Shown here: positions 32,915-41,461 of the stretch, in pieces
Layout of the letters: each line of letters begins with the position of its first letter
Numbering within the stretch: the first letter of the stretch is position 1
Source of the DNA: Streptomyces europaeiscabiei
GTDB taxonomy: Bacteria > Actinomycetota > Actinomycetes > Streptomycetales > Streptomycetaceae
Direction of reading: 5' to 3'
Length of the DNA: 50,148 nucleotides
Assembly: GCF_001550375.1 (NCBI RefSeq)
Contig: NZ_LRTR01000167.1
Location: 1 to 50,148 of the forward strand
Program-made: the position numbers and the translations under genes
Notes under the pieces: generated by a model
What the model was told of the DNA's origin: nothing
The model's database searches: none
The model's input: only the letters and a program-made list of their open reading frames with translations

Positions 32915-33877
32915 ATGCTGAAAAACGTGGCCACCGTCCTCATGGAGGGCGTGCATCCCTTCGAACTGGGTGTCGTCTGCGAGGTCTTCGGCCTCGACCG
33001 CAGCGACGAGGGCCTGCCCGTGTACGACTTCGCGGTCGCGTCGGCGGAGGGGCCGACCCTGCGGACCCACGCCGGGTTCACGATCTCCACGCCGTACGGC
33101 CTGGACCGGCTCGAAGAGGCCGACCTGGTCGTCGTACCGGCGGGCGAGAGCTATGTGCGGCGGATCTACCCGGCCGAGCTGCTGGACGCGCTGCGCCGGG
33201 CCGCCGACCGGGGCGCCCGGGTGCTGAGCGTGTGCTCGGGAGTGTTCGTGCTCGGCGCGGCCGGCCTGTTGGACGGGCGGTCGTGCACGGTGCACTGGCG
33301 GCACGCCGAGGAGCTGACCCGACAGTACCCGCGGGCGGTGGTCGAACCGGACGTGCTGTACGTGGACGCGGATCCGGTGATCACCTCGGCGGGCACGGCC
33401 GCCGGAATCGACGCCTGCCTGCACATCGTCCGCAAGGAACAGGGACCCGAGGTCGCCAACAAGATCGCCCGGCGGATGGTGGTGCCGCCGCACCGCGACG
33501 GCGGCCAGGCGCAGTACATCGAGCGACCGCTGCCCCGCTCGCAGTGCGACACGGTCGGAGAGGTGCTCGTGTGGATGGAGCAGCACCTCGACGAGGAGGT
33601 CACCGTCGAGCAGCTCGCCGCCCGCGCGCACATGTCCCCGCGCACGTTCGCCCGCCGCTTCCAGCAGGAGACCGGGACCACGCCGTACCGCTGGATCCTG
33701 CGCCAACGGGTGCTGCTGGCCCAGCGGTTGCTGGAGGCGACGGACGAGACGGTGGACGCCATCGCCTGGCGCACCGGCTTCGGCACCGCCGCCGCCCTGC
33801 GCCATCAGTTCGTACGGTCACTGGGCACGACCCCGCAGGCCTACCGCCGGACCTTCCGGGGCCCGGAAGCCGCCTGA
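32915..33877 (+). CDS. GlxA-type AraC family regulator (DJ-1/PfpI + AraC HTH)
   Basis: This 320-residue protein has an N-terminal class I amidotransferase-like (DJ-1/PfpI) domain (~1-175, with VLSVCSGVFVLGAAGLLDG). Two AraC helix-turn-helices follow at ~210-315 (VTVEQLAARAHMSPRTFARR, AWRTGFGTAAALRHQFVRSL), ending GTTPQAYRRTFRG. Family members respond to small metabolites or oxidative signals. By position it corresponds to the AraC-like third gene of the S. coelicolor nrdABS operon (nrdS). Here 1.1 kb of reverse-strand genes separate it from nrdB, so it must have its own promoter. That equivalence is inference. Confidence 0.88.
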   Translation: MLKNVATVLMEGVHPFELGVVCEVFGLDRSDEGLPVYDFAVASAEGPTLRTHAGFTISTPYGLDRLEEADLVVVPAGESYVRRIYPAELLDALRRAADRGARVLSVCSGVFVLGAAGLLDGRSCTVHWRHAEELTRQYPRAVVEPDVLYVDADPVITSAGTAAGIDACLHIVRKEQGPEVANKIARRMVVPPHRDGGQAQYIERPLPRSQCDTVGEVLVWMEQHLDEEVTVEQLAARAHMSPRTFARRFQQETGTTPYRWILRQRVLLAQRLLEATDETVDAIAWRTGFGTAAALRHQFVRSLGTTPQAYRRTFRGPEAA

Positions 33878-33895
33878 GGGCAGGGCCGGCGCGGC

Positions 33896-34546
33896 TCAGT
33901 CGTTCGCGACCACGGGGTACCGGGGCTCGCTTTCCGCCATCTGCCGCAGCGCGTCCTTGCGGTCACGCTTGGAGAGCCGGTCGATGTACAGGTAGCCGTA
34001 CAGGTGGTCGGTCTCGTGCTGCAGGCAGCGTGCGAAGTAGCCGGTGCCGCGCACCTTGATCGGGTTGCCCTTCTCGTCCTGCCCGGTGACCTCGGCGTAG
34101 TCGGGGCGGGCGAGCGGCATGTACGCGGTCGGCACCGACAGGCAGCCCTCGTTGCTGTCGTCCAACCGGCGCGTCTCGGCGGGCAGTTCGACCAGCTTGG
34201 GGTTGCAGATCACACCGGTGTGCCGCTTGCCCTCGTCGTCCGGGCAGTCGTACACGAACACCTTCAGATCGACGCCGACCTGGTTCGCGGCCAGGCCCAC
34301 GCCCTCCGCCGTGCGCTGGCTGGCGAACATGTCGTCCACCAGCTTCGCCAGCTCGTCGCCGAACTCCGTGACGTCCTTGCACTCCTTGTGCAGCACCGGG
34401 TTCCCGACCACGGTGATCGGCAGCGACGTGCCGCGCTCCCGGTACGCCTGCTCGCGCTCCTCGCAGTCCTCCGTGTCGACGACGAACCCCTCGTCATCGA
34501 CGGGGAGCACGCCCACGTGCTGCTGATCGGTGTCCTGCTGGGCCAT
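33896..34546 (-). CDS. def: Peptide deformylase
   Basis: This 216-residue enzyme removes the N-formyl group from nascent proteins. All three metal-site motifs are present: [10 protein letters not shown] (82-91), EGCLSVP with ligand Cys135, and QHETDHLYG with ligands His177 and His181 and catalytic Glu178. The ~40-residue N-terminal extension before the core is usual in one group of actinobacterial deformylases. ATG 34546 is used. The convergent regulator gene ends 18 bp away. A family-1 repeat lies upstream at 34635. Confidence 0.93.
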   Translation of the reverse strand: MAQQDTDQQHVGVLPVDDEGFVVDTEDCEEREQAYRERGTSLPITVVGNPVLHKECKDVTEFGDELAKLVDDMFASQRTAEGVGLAANQVGVDLKVFVYDCPDDEGKRHTGVICNPKLVELPAETRRLDDSNEGCLSVPTAYMPLARPDYAEVTGQDEKGNPIKVRGTGYFARCLQHETDHLYGYLYIDRLSKRDRKDALRQMAESEPRYPVVAND

Positions 34547-34634
34547 GACAGACGTACGCCTTCCTAGAAAACAGGGGGTTGTGATGCTGATACAGGGTAC
34601 GGGGATCGCGCGGGTCGAGGGGCCCCTGTCAGGT

Positions 34635-34676
34635 AGCGCCCCGTGAGGGGCGCGGGGAACCGCGCGACCAGCCACG
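34635..34676 (+). repeat. Dispersed intergenic repeat, family 1 (copy d)
   Basis: GCGCCCCGTGAGGGGCGCGG followed by GGAACCGCGCGACCAGCCACG, a near-canonical copy. It lies between the deformylase start and the end of the TPR gene. Confidence 0.75.
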
Positions 34677-34699
34677 TAGGGCACGCACCCGGACGACGC

Positions 34700-35707
34700 C
34701 TAACAGACCTCTTCCAGATCCCGCCAGTCACGGGAATCCGGGCTGTCCGCGACCCACCCGTCCAGCAACCCCCGGACCAGCGAAGCCGGCGCGGCGATCC
34801 CGCACTCCCGCTCCGGCGCCCACAACTGCCCGTCCGTCACATGCCCCAGCGGCCCGGGATGCCCCGGCTCACTGTGATCGTGCGGATCGAGATGCTCACC
34901 GTCCCCCTCGTCGGACGGCATCCGCGACTCGGAACACAGCCGGCACAACAACCGCACCGACGACGACCAGTCCTCCGCCGCGAACCCGGCGTCCGCCGCG
35001 AGCCGCTCCAGCGCGTCCCGGTCCGCCTCGGTCGCGGCCTCCAGCAGCACCACCCACGTCGGCACAGGAGAAGGCGCCCACAGCTCGATCTCGTCGAACA
35101 CCGGATAGGCGTGCCCGACGGCCGTGGTCCGCTCCCCGTGCGGTACCCCGTCGTGCAGGACGACCTCGCCCCAGCGCCGTCCGGACGACGGCAGCGGGAT
35201 GGAGAGGACCTCGATCCGGGCGGGGTCGAGCCGCCGCCCCCACACGACCTCGGCCTCACCCTCCGGCGAGAGCCGTACGGCCGCGCTGCCGAGGTCCATG
35301 CCCACCGGCTCCCCGTTGTCGCCGGGGCCGCTCCCGGGCCTCGGCCGGGAAGCACCGCCGGGCACCCGCAGCCCGTACGCCTGCCAGGCCCGGCGGGCCA
35401 GCGGCCAGTCCTGCAGGGCGGTCGCGGCGATGCCCACGTTCCACCAGTCGGGCGCCCCGGTCTCCCGGTCCAGTAGTGCTACGGCCCTGAGCCCCGCCGC
35501 CCGCGCCTGCTCCCAGTCGTGCCGGAACTTGTGCAGCAGGGCGAGGTTGAACCAGGACTCGGACAGCCACGGCTCCAGGTCCGCGGCACGTGTCAGCAGC
35601 GCGCCCGCGTCCTCGTACCGACCGTCGCCGATCAGCGTGAACGCACGATCGGTCGCCTGCCGCCAAGAGGCGGAGGGCCGATGCCGTCCCTTGCCGAAGA
35701 TCCTCAC
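34700..35707 (-). CDS. TPR-containing protein of unknown function
   Basis: This protein is about 335 residues. After VRIFGKGRHRPSASWRQATD come two or three TPR-like helical pairs (RAFTLIGDGRYEDAGALLTR, LSESWFNLALLHKFRHDWEQ, APDWWNVGIAATALQDWPLA; about residues 20-125). A mixed alpha/beta C-terminal domain with Cys-rich LLCRLCSESRMP follows. The family is conserved in Streptomyces without known function. GTG 35707 is favoured because a non-triplet 20-bp duplication lies directly upstream, which would not be expected inside a coding region starting at ATG 35833. Confidence 0.75.
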   Translation of the reverse strand: MRIFGKGRHRPSASWRQATDRAFTLIGDGRYEDAGALLTRAADLEPWLSESWFNLALLHKFRHDWEQARAAGLRAVALLDRETGAPDWWNVGIAATALQDWPLARRAWQAYGLRVPGGASRPRPGSGPGDNGEPVGMDLGSAAVRLSPEGEAEVVWGRRLDPARIEVLSIPLPSSGRRWGEVVLHDGVPHGERTTAVGHAYPVFDEIELWAPSPVPTWVVLLEAATEADRDALERLAADAGFAAEDWSSSVRLLCRLCSESRMPSDEGDGEHLDPHDHSEPGHPGPLGHVTDGQLWAPERECGIAAPASLVRGLLDGWVADSPDSRDWRDLEEVC

Positions 35708-35709
35708 GA

Positions 35710-35749
35710 TTCCCGCCTGCCAGTTACGGTTCCCGCCTGCCAGTTCCGT
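35710..35749 (+). repeat. 20-bp tandem duplication
   Basis: TTCCCGCCTGCCAGTT(A/C)CGG occurs twice in tandem at 35710-35729 and 35730-35749, just upstream of the TPR gene's GTG start. Confidence 0.75.
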
Positions 35750-35836
35750 CGGAGTGGGCTGGCCGTCGCCCCCGGTACACCCTCTCTCCCTCGCATCCAA
35801 CCACGACCGCGTGGAGGGCCGCTCATTACCCATGGG

Positions 35837-36370
35837 TTACCCCACAGTGGGCAGGGTCAGACAGTCTCCCGACAGTACCCTCGCGCGCGATTCCGCCACC
35901 TCCGGGCGACAGTCCCGTGCCGTCCCCGGCCGCAGTTCCGCCAGCGCCCTGAGCGTCCCACCGGGCCCTGCTTCCCGGACCTTCTCCTCGTATGCGTGCA
36001 CAGCCCGTGCGATCTGCGCGCCGCCAGACTGCTCACGGTACGGATCCGCCTGCCGCTCCACCACCGCCGCGACCTCGGCGTCCACCCCCGGTCTGCCGTA
36101 CGACCGCGCCGCCCGGCCGCGCGATCAGGCGCTGTTCGGCCGCCCGGAGCCCGGCGGTGGCCCGGCCGGCACGGGGTCGAGGAGGCTCGGCCGACCGATG
36201 CCGTGCATCGGCACCGCGTGCTCGGGACGGTGGGCTCCGGCTCGCCGAGCCCCAGCTCACGCCCCACCTCACGACTGAGCGCGGCCGCGCGCCGGGCGTG
36301 CCCGGCCGGGGTGTACCCGGCGATCTCCGTGGCCGGGCGGGCGAGACGCTGCTCTGCCGGTAGGTGGTCC
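35837..36370 (-). pseudogene. Frameshifted HD-domain metal-dependent phosphohydrolase remnant
   Basis: Three reading frames in order carry pieces of one protein. The first is LPAEQRLARPATEIAGYTPA continuing to ALSREVGRELGLGEPEPTV (about 36250-36370). The next is LRAAEQRLIARPGGAVVRQT in a second frame (about 36090-36150). The last is DAEVAAVVERQADPYREQSG through AVHAYEEKVREAGPGG to the stop at 35837. Intact Streptomyces relatives have this order with an HD (HDIGQ-like) segment between the first and second pieces; here it is missing. Frame changes and the internal loss show inactivation. The N-terminal sensory part is also absent. Confidence 0.75.
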
Positions 36371-36644
36371 GCACGGCCGCGTACTGCCGTAACCCTCCCC
36401 CACTGCCCCAAGGGCGTGGGAGGGGCCGCCTACGGGTGAACCCATGAAGCCAGCATGGCCGGATTAGCTCTTTCGAGTGAGCCGCCGTGCCGGCGAAGCG
36501 GCTCTCCGGCCTGGTGACGTTCCCACGACGGCCCTTCCGAAAGCGGCCACGGAGGCCGTCCTCCCACAAACGAACCGCACGGGCGACGAGATCCGACGGC
36601 CGGCACCGCACCGGCGGTCCACGAAACCGTCGACACCGCTCGGC

Positions 36645-37034
36645 TCAGTGCGCCACGTCCGCCGCGAGCACCTTGTTGAGCTGCTCCACGGTCGCCGGGG
36701 ACTCTCTCTGGAAGGCGGCGAAGTCGAGGCCGTCGTCGCCCATGACCGTCAGGAGGGTGCGCTCGCCGACGGCGATGACGATGACGTGCCCGGCACCGCA
36801 CCGGACGACGACCTCGCGGAGCGCGCCGACGCCGGACTGGTCGGCCATGCGGCGGCTGACGCCGAGGGTGGCGGCGGCCAGCGCGGCGACGGACTCGGCG
36901 TGGACCTTGTCGACGTCGGCGACGACGAGAAGCCCGTCCACGGTGGACAGGACGCTCTCGGTGACGCCCATCACCCGGTCACGCAGCGAGGCCAGGATGC
37001 CGGTCAGCGATTCGGTCGATGCGTGTGTGGTCAT
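36645..37034 (-). CDS. Roadblock/LC7 domain protein
   Basis: This 129-residue protein has the alpha/beta roadblock fold. A start around LTGILASLRDRVMGVTESVL, the strand STVDGLLVVADV, the HAESVAALAAATLGVSRRMA helix, and LTVMGDDGLDFAAF near the end. Roadblock proteins usually regulate small Ras-like GTPases (MglB-MglA, conservon CvnB-CvnD). No GTPase gene is nearby. ATG 37034 has AAGGAG 9 nt upstream, which decides against GTG 37040. It is probably a separate unit from the operon at 37254-38946. Confidence 0.85.
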   Translation of the reverse strand: MTTHASTESLTGILASLRDRVMGVTESVLSTVDGLLVVADVDKVHAESVAALAAATLGVSRRMADQSGVGALREVVVRCGAGHVIVIAVGERTLLTVMGDDGLDFAAFQRESPATVEQLNKVLAADVAH

Positions 37035-37253
37035 GGGCACGTGCTCCTTGGTCCAGACGTCTGCGGTGGGGTGTGCGGTCCGAGCGGCAGGGGGTGGCGT
37101 GAGAGTCCTGTGCGGTGCCCGCGGTGTCCGGTGGGTGGCCTCGGTGTGCCGGACGGAGGCCCTCGTAGCTGGGCTACTCGTGGCCCCTGGCCGGTGCGGC
37201 GAAGGTACGTGCCGGGTGCCGCAGGTGCTGTGCGGACTTTCACCGCACCCCCC

Positions 37254-37739
37254 TTAGTCGGAGAGGTGCCGGTCGGACTCGGGAAGAGCCCGCAGCCCGC
37301 GGCGGACACGCCGCAGCATTTCGAGGGAGGGTTGGTCGGCGAGCAGTTCCTCGGCCGACAGCAGGGACAGGGGCGGGAAGGGGGGCGGCACGGCCGGGTT
37401 GTCCGGCGTGTCGTTCCCGGCCTTCGCGGGAACCCTTGCGGCGCCCCGGACGGGTAACGGCGGCGGTCCCGCTTCAGCGCCACCGGGCTCGGCGCGCGAC
37501 GGCCGTGGTGCGGCAGCGGCGCCGGACGGAGCGGAAGGTGGTTGGTCGGCCGTCGTGCCACCGGCCTCGGTGGACGGCGGCGGTGGTGCGGCCGTGGGGA
37601 CGGGCGCGGCGGGCGGTGGGGTTTCGGCGGGTGGGACCGGCTGGTCGTCCGCGGCTGTCCTCGGGGCCGAACGCCGTCGGAGGCGGGCGGCCTTGCTGCG
37701 TATGCGGCGCTTGCGGGCCGGGTCTTTGTCGGGGCTCAC
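37254..37739 (-). CDS. Hypothetical Pro/Ala-rich protein in roadblock operon
   Basis: This is a 161-residue protein. A basic N-terminus (DPARKRRIRSKAARLRRR) is followed by ~80 residues rich in Pro, Ala and Thr that are probably disordered. A conserved-looking C-terminal segment contains LSLLSAEELLADQPSLEMLR, ending ALPESDRHLSD. GTG 37739 overlaps the stop of the preceding gene (GTGA), so translation is coupled. I recognise no function. Co-translation with roadblock genes suggests a structural or adaptor role. Confidence 0.65.
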   Translation of the reverse strand: MSPDKDPARKRRIRSKAARLRRRSAPRTAADDQPVPPAETPPPAAPVPTAAPPPPSTEAGGTTADQPPSAPSGAAAAPRPSRAEPGGAEAGPPPLPVRGAARVPAKAGNDTPDNPAVPPPFPPLSLLSAEELLADQPSLEMLRRVRRGLRALPESDRHLSD

Positions 37740-38575
37740 TGCCCGTCCTTCGCTCCGAGGTCTCCGCTGGGAGAGCCTCCACCGGGCCTGCGTCTGGGCA
37801 GGGGACCGGCTCTCGGTGACGGCTCGTCGGATACCGGGTGCCCCTGTGGGATCCGGGGCGCGGTGCTGGGCCGGCTGTCGGGCTCGGTCCTGGTCTCCCA
37901 TCGGACGGCCTGGAGCGACTCCAGTCGGATGAGGTCCAGCATCACCGCGTAGAGGCCGCGCCCCCGGGCGAAGGCGATGTCACGCGGGGTGCGGCGGCCG
38001 TTGACGCTCTCGACGAGGTCGCGGTGGCGTCGGGTCAGCCGGCCGTCGTGTTCCGGGGTGGCGTGGCCGGAGACCGGTTCGGGCCGGGCGCGGGCCAGTT
38101 CGCCCGCGGGGCCCCACAGCCGGGTCAGCAGCGCCATGCGGCGAGTGGTCTCCTCGGCCAGCGGTCGCGGCTCGACGCCCGGCCGGGCGAGGAGGGTGGG
38201 CTGCCGTGCGGTCAGCTCCCAGCCGCCGGGCGGGCTGAGCGCCATCGCGAAGGCCCCGTCGAACACGGCCGCCGTGCAGACGACCTCCAGTTCGGCGGCG
38301 CCGATCAGACCGGCGGCCGCCAGGTGCAGGTCGAGCCGGTCGGCGTCGGGTTCGGCCGCGGAGGCCGCCAGCCAGGCGTCGTCGTCGATCCGGCCCGAGG
38401 CGAGGAGCGTGGACGTCGCGGTCGGCGCGCCCGGTGTCTCGATCGCGCCGATCAGGCCGTCCCGCAGGTGAATCGTGCCACCAGGGGCACCGGAGACTCG
38501 CACCGTGCCGGTGTGGCCCTCCTGGTGCAGTGCCTGCAGAAGCGCGGGTACGTTGCGCGCCGAGGGAGTCTTCAC
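37736..38575 (-). CDS. DUF4388-like (PatA N-terminal-like) regulator in roadblock operon
   Basis: This is a 279-residue protein. Residues 1-80 (VPALLQALHQEGHTGTVRVS, GGTIHLRDGLIGAIETPGAP) resemble DUF4388 domains found in gliding and two-component regulators. A middle region and a winged-helix-like segment (GRRTPRDIAFARGRGLYAVM, LDLIRLESLQAV; ~195-235) follow, with a Pro/Arg-rich tail. GTG 38575 overlaps the upstream roadblock gene's stop, and its own stop overlaps the next GTG, so three genes are coupled in series. Family assignment is by pattern and moderate in certainty. Confidence 0.65.
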   Translation of the reverse strand: MKTPSARNVPALLQALHQEGHTGTVRVSGAPGGTIHLRDGLIGAIETPGAPTATSTLLASGRIDDDAWLAASAAEPDADRLDLHLAAAGLIGAAELEVVCTAAVFDGAFAMALSPPGGWELTARQPTLLARPGVEPRPLAEETTRRMALLTRLWGPAGELARARPEPVSGHATPEHDGRLTRRHRDLVESVNGRRTPRDIAFARGRGLYAVMLDLIRLESLQAVRWETRTEPDSRPSTAPRIPQGHPVSDEPSPRAGPLPRRRPGGGSPSGDLGAKDGQ

Positions 38576-38946
38576 GCCAGCACCTCTCGGGCCCGGTCGC
38601 CGAGGCTGCGCAGCGCCAGGGCCACGTTGGACCGGTCGCGGTCGAGACCGGCCGCCAGCAGCAGCGGGTCGCCGGCCGACCGGTCCACGGAGAGCAGCAC
38701 CTGATGGCGTCTGCGGCTGGTCATGACCACGCTTTCCAACTCCCCCTCGGCCCCCGCCGCGCCGAGCCGCTCGGAGATGAGGGTGGCGAGATCGGAGCAC
38801 TCCGCCCCCGTCCCCGCCTGGGTGTCGTCACCCGCCGCGGCGTAGGTGAGACCCGTGACCGCGTCGACAAGGGCGACACCGGTGACGCCGGGAGAGTCGA
38901 GAAGCCGGTTCAGGGAGGCCTGGAGCGCTGTCACCCGTTCCCCCAT
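38572..38946 (-). CDS. Roadblock/LC7-like protein
   Basis: This 124-residue protein has the sequence order of a roadblock domain: LQASLNRLLDSPGVTGVALV, ECSDLATLISERLGAAGAEG, ESVVMTSRRRHQVLLSVDRS, DRSNVALALRSLGDRAREVL. It is the first gene of the coupled minus-strand operon and is divergent from a related gene at 39101, with which it shares the ALVD and RSN(V/L)AL motifs. ATG 38946 follows GGAGGG closely. Partners are probably each other, as roadblocks dimerise. Confidence 0.75.
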   Translation of the reverse strand: MGERVTALQASLNRLLDSPGVTGVALVDAVTGLTYAAAGDDTQAGTGAECSDLATLISERLGAAGAEGELESVVMTSRRRHQVLLSVDRSAGDPLLLAAGLDRDRSNVALALRSLGDRAREVLA

Positions 38947-39019
38947 TCGCCCTCCACGTGCACGCGCCGCACAGTATTTTGAACGCCAACTTCCGTAACA
39001 CACAAAAAAGTTGATGTTT

Positions 39020-39072
39020 GTGACCAGCGGGTCACTCGCGTTCGATCGTAGTTGGCCGGACAGTGACCGGTC
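39020..39072. promoter_or_regulatory. Two GTGACC/GGTCA palindromes in the divergent roadblock promoter
   Basis: GTGACCAGCGGGTCAC (39020-39035) and the tight palindrome TGACCGGTCA (39064-39073, approximate end) lie between the divergent roadblock genes. They are near an AT-rich patch (ACACAAAAAAGTTG), consistent with operators at a shared promoter. Confidence 0.5.
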
Positions 39073-39100
39073 AGCAGCACTGAGGAATTGGGGCAGCAAT

Positions 39101-39466
39101 ATGAACATCGAGACCGCGCTCAAGGAAGCCATGACCCTCGACGGTGCGATCGGTGTCGCGCTGGTCGACTACGAGAGCGGTATGTCGCTCGGCACCCTCG
39201 GCGGCGGGCAGCATCTCGACCTGGAACTCGCGGCGGCCGGAAACACCGAGGTGGTGCGCTCCAAGATGCGCACGCTCGCCTCGCTGGACATGAACGACGT
39301 GATCGAGGACATCCTGATCACGCTGGGCCGGCAGTACCACCTGATCCGCCCGCTGACCAGCAGCAAGGGCTCGCTCTTCCTCTACCTGGCGCTGGACCGC
39401 GGCCGCAGCAACCTGGCACTGGCCCGGCACGGCCTGAAGCGCATCGAGAACGGCCTGGAGGTCTGA
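39101..39466 (+). CDS. Roadblock/LC7-like protein
   Basis: This is a 121-residue protein starting MNIETALKEAMTLDGAIGVA. Strand ALVDYESGMSLGTLGGG, helix LDLELAAAGNTEVVRSK, then DVIEDILITLGRQYHLIRPL and LFLYLALDRGRSNLALARHG follow a roadblock-like order. It is a paralogue of the protein at 38572. ATG 39101 has GGGG 8 nt upstream. A bidirectional terminator separates it from rsrA. Confidence 0.8.
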   Translation: MNIETALKEAMTLDGAIGVALVDYESGMSLGTLGGGQHLDLELAAAGNTEVVRSKMRTLASLDMNDVIEDILITLGRQYHLIRPLTSSKGSLFLYLALDRGRSNLALARHGLKRIENGLEV

Positions 39467-39495
39467 GCCCGTTCCACCCCACGACGACTCGACGA

Positions 39496-39545
39496 CTGAG
39501 CCCGTTCCATGAACGGCGAAACGGCCGCTCCCGGAACGGGCTCAG
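39496..39545. terminator. Bidirectional terminator between roadblock and rsrA genes
   Basis: CTGAGCCCGTTCC (39496-39508) pairs perfectly with GGAACGGGCTCAG (39533-39545) around a structured 24-nt loop. A direct copy of the left arm also occurs at 39465-39477. Confidence 0.7.
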
Positions 39546-39548
39546 TGA

Positions 39549-39860
39549 TCAGGTCTCCTGCGGTGCGGCCGGCGAGGCCGTCACATCGTGCTCGGGCACG
39601 GTCTGTCCCGACCGGATCAGATCGATCCGGCCCATCACCTTGGCACGCAGGTCGGTGGGGACGTCGTCCTGCCCGCAGCACCGCTTGACCAGCTTCTTGA
39701 CGGCCTGTTCGAGCCCGTACTTCTCCAGGCAGGGCGAGCACTCCTCGAAGTGGTGCTCGAACTTGGTGCAGTCGGAGTCGGGCATCTCCCGGTCGAGGAA
39801 CTCGTAGAGATGATCGAGGATTTCGCTGCAATCCGTCTCATGCGGCTCTCCGCAGCTCAT
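39549..39860 (-). CDS. rsrA: Redox-sensing zinc-binding anti-sigma factor RsrA
   Basis: This 103-residue ZAS-family protein has the zinc-binding motif as HHFEECSPC (His37, Cys41, Cys44) plus Cys11, with Cys3 and the vicinal Cys61-Cys62 also conserved. Reduced RsrA holds SigR. Disulfide formation among these cysteines ejects zinc and releases the sigma factor. The ATG overlaps the sigR stop by 4 bp (ATGA), ensuring coupled synthesis. Confidence 0.96.
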   Translation of the reverse strand: MSCGEPHETDCSEILDHLYEFLDREMPDSDCTKFEHHFEECSPCLEKYGLEQAVKKLVKRCCGQDDVPTDLRAKVMGRIDLIRSGQTVPEHDVTASPAAPQET

Positions 39861-40693
39861 GAGCCCGAGCCTTTCACTTCGTTCGACTCTCCGGCACCGG
39901 CCGGGACAAGCCCACGGTCACGGGCGTAGTCCTCGAGCATGCCGCGCAGTTGACGGCGGCCCCGGTGCAGCCGGGACATCACCGTACCGATGGGTGTCCC
40001 CATGATGTCGGCGATCTCCTTGTACGCAAAGCCCTCGACATCGGCGAGATAGACGGCGATGCGGAACTCCTCGGGGATCGCCTGCAGCGCTGACTTCACG
40101 TCCGAGTCGGGCAGGTGATCGAGCGCCTGCGACTCGGCGGAACGCAGCCCGGTCGACATGTGCGACTCGGCGCGCGCCAGCTGCCAGTCCTCGATCTCCT
40201 CGGCCGCGGAGCGCTGGGGCTCGCGCTGCTTCTTGCGGTACGAGTTGATGAAGGTGTTCGTGAGGATGCGGTACAGCCAGGCCTTCAGGTTGGTGCCCTC
40301 ACGGAACTGGTGGAAGGACGCGTACGCCTTCGCGTACGTCTCCTGCACCAGGTCCTCGGCGTCGGCCGGATTGCGCGTCATGCGCAGCGCGGCCGAGTAC
40401 ATCTGGTCGAGGAATTCCAGAGCGTCCCGCTCGAAACGGGCGCTGCGCTCCGCTGCGGTCTCGGTGCCCTCGGGCTGCTCCGCCTGGCCCCGTTCGGTCC
40501 CTGCGTCGGTCCCAGTGACCGGACCCACCTCCTCCAGCGTCTGTGCGGTACCGAAATCGGTACCACCAGAATCGGAGGATAGACGACGATCCATGCCCGC
40601 CGCCGCCCGAACGGGGCCGCTCTTGGCCACGTGCAGCACCGTCCAGTCCAGGTCGGCGCGGCTGCTGCGGCTCGGGCAATAGGTCGAACCCAT
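39857..40693 (-). CDS. sigR: ECF sigma factor SigR, with long SigR' isoform
   Basis: The standard SigR starts at GTG 40528 (223 residues, GGAGGAG just upstream). Reading back in frame to ATG 40693 adds exactly 55 residues, the size of the unstable SigR' isoform described in S. coelicolor. Region 2 includes [20 protein letters not shown] and [20 protein letters not shown]. Region 4 has [20 protein letters not shown] followed by [17 protein letters not shown]. SigR switches on thioredoxin and other thiol-homeostasis genes on disulfide stress. A SigR-type promoter precedes the long start. Confidence 0.95.
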   Translation of the reverse strand: MGSTYCPSRSSRADLDWTVLHVAKSGPVRAAAGMDRRLSSDSGGTDFGTAQTLEEVGPVTGTDAGTERGQAEQPEGTETAAERSARFERDALEFLDQMYSAALRMTRNPADAEDLVQETYAKAYASFHQFREGTNLKAWLYRILTNTFINSYRKKQREPQRSAAEEIEDWQLARAESHMSTGLRSAESQALDHLPDSDVKSALQAIPEEFRIAVYLADVEGFAYKEIADIMGTPIGTVMSRLHRGRRQLRGMLEDYARDRGLVPAGAGESNEVKGSGS

Positions 40694-40753
40694 GCGGCGG
40701 ACTTCCTCTCCTACGACGGGTCAGCACGGTCTTTCGCGCTGTCTGATCCGCAC

Positions 40754-40779
40754 AACAGAGGCCCGCCGCTCAGCATTCC
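40754..40779 (-). promoter_or_regulatory. SigR-dependent promoter (sigRp2 type)
   Basis: On the minus strand GGAAT (40775-40779), an 18-bp spacer and GTT (40754-40756) match the SigR consensus GGAAT-N18-GTT exactly. It lies ~60 bp before the SigR' start, giving positive autoregulation. Confidence 0.85.
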
Positions 40780-40797
40780 CAGCCATCGCCCGGCCCG

Positions 40798-41460
40798 TCA
40801 TCCGAGTGACGCGATCCACTCCACGACACCGTCGGTGAGCACTCTCAGCGCCTCCTCCTGCCCGAGGGGCGCCCGCTTCGGTACGGCGAACCCGTGATCG
40901 CCGTACGGCACCTCCACGAGCCCGTACGAGCCCTCCGGGAACTCCTCCGGCCTCCCGAACGGATCGTTACCGCCCTGGACGACGAGCGTGGGCACCCCGG
41001 CCCCGAGCAGCTCGTCGGCCCGTGACTTCTCCGGCTTGCCCGGCGGGTGCAGCGGAAAGCTCAGCGCCAGTACGGCCGCCGCGCCCAGCTCCGTCGCCGT
41101 ACGGCAGGCCACCCGGGCCCCGGCGCTCCGCCCGCCCGCGATCACCGGCAGCCCCGGCTTCGCCAGCGCGGGCCACAGCCCCCGCCAGCCCAGATCCAGC
41201 GTCCTCGGTGCGGGCGCGAGCTTCTTTCCGGCCACCCGCCACGGCTGCTCCACCAGGGCGACGGTCACGCCGTGCGCCGGGAGCGCGGCGGCGAGGGCCC
41301 GCAGATCCCGCGCCTCGATCCCACCGCCCGCGCCATGACCGACGGCGAGGACGATTTTCGGCCGCTCGGCTTCGCTCCAGGTGACACGGGCCGTACCGGC
41401 CTCGGTGTCGACCTCTTCTCCCACTGCCCTGCTCTCGTCCCCTGCCTTGTTGTCGCTCAC
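40798..41460 (-). CDS. Alpha/beta hydrolase family protein (KANL3/Tex30-like)
   Basis: This 220-residue hydrolase has the oxyanion-side VLAVGHGAGGGIEARDL, the nucleophile elbow AGGRSAGARVACRTA (Ser in GRSAG, about residue 112), a late Asp in VVQGGNDPFGRP, and the catalytic His in PYGDHGFAVPKR. Substrates are unknown. GTG 41460 lies one base from the stop of the preceding SRAP gene, so the two are co-transcribed. Its stop lies ~20 bp upstream of the sigR promoter. Confidence 0.88.
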   Translation of the reverse strand: MSDNKAGDESRAVGEEVDTEAGTARVTWSEAERPKIVLAVGHGAGGGIEARDLRALAAALPAHGVTVALVEQPWRVAGKKLAPAPRTLDLGWRGLWPALAKPGLPVIAGGRSAGARVACRTATELGAAAVLALSFPLHPPGKPEKSRADELLGAGVPTLVVQGGNDPFGRPEEFPEGSYGLVEVPYGDHGFAVPKRAPLGQEEALRVLTDGVVEWIASLG

Positions 41461-41461
41461 G

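Noticed and set aside
36645..39466. A conservon (cvnABCD)
   Set aside because: There is no histidine kinase-like, DUF742 or Ras-like GTPase gene in the group.
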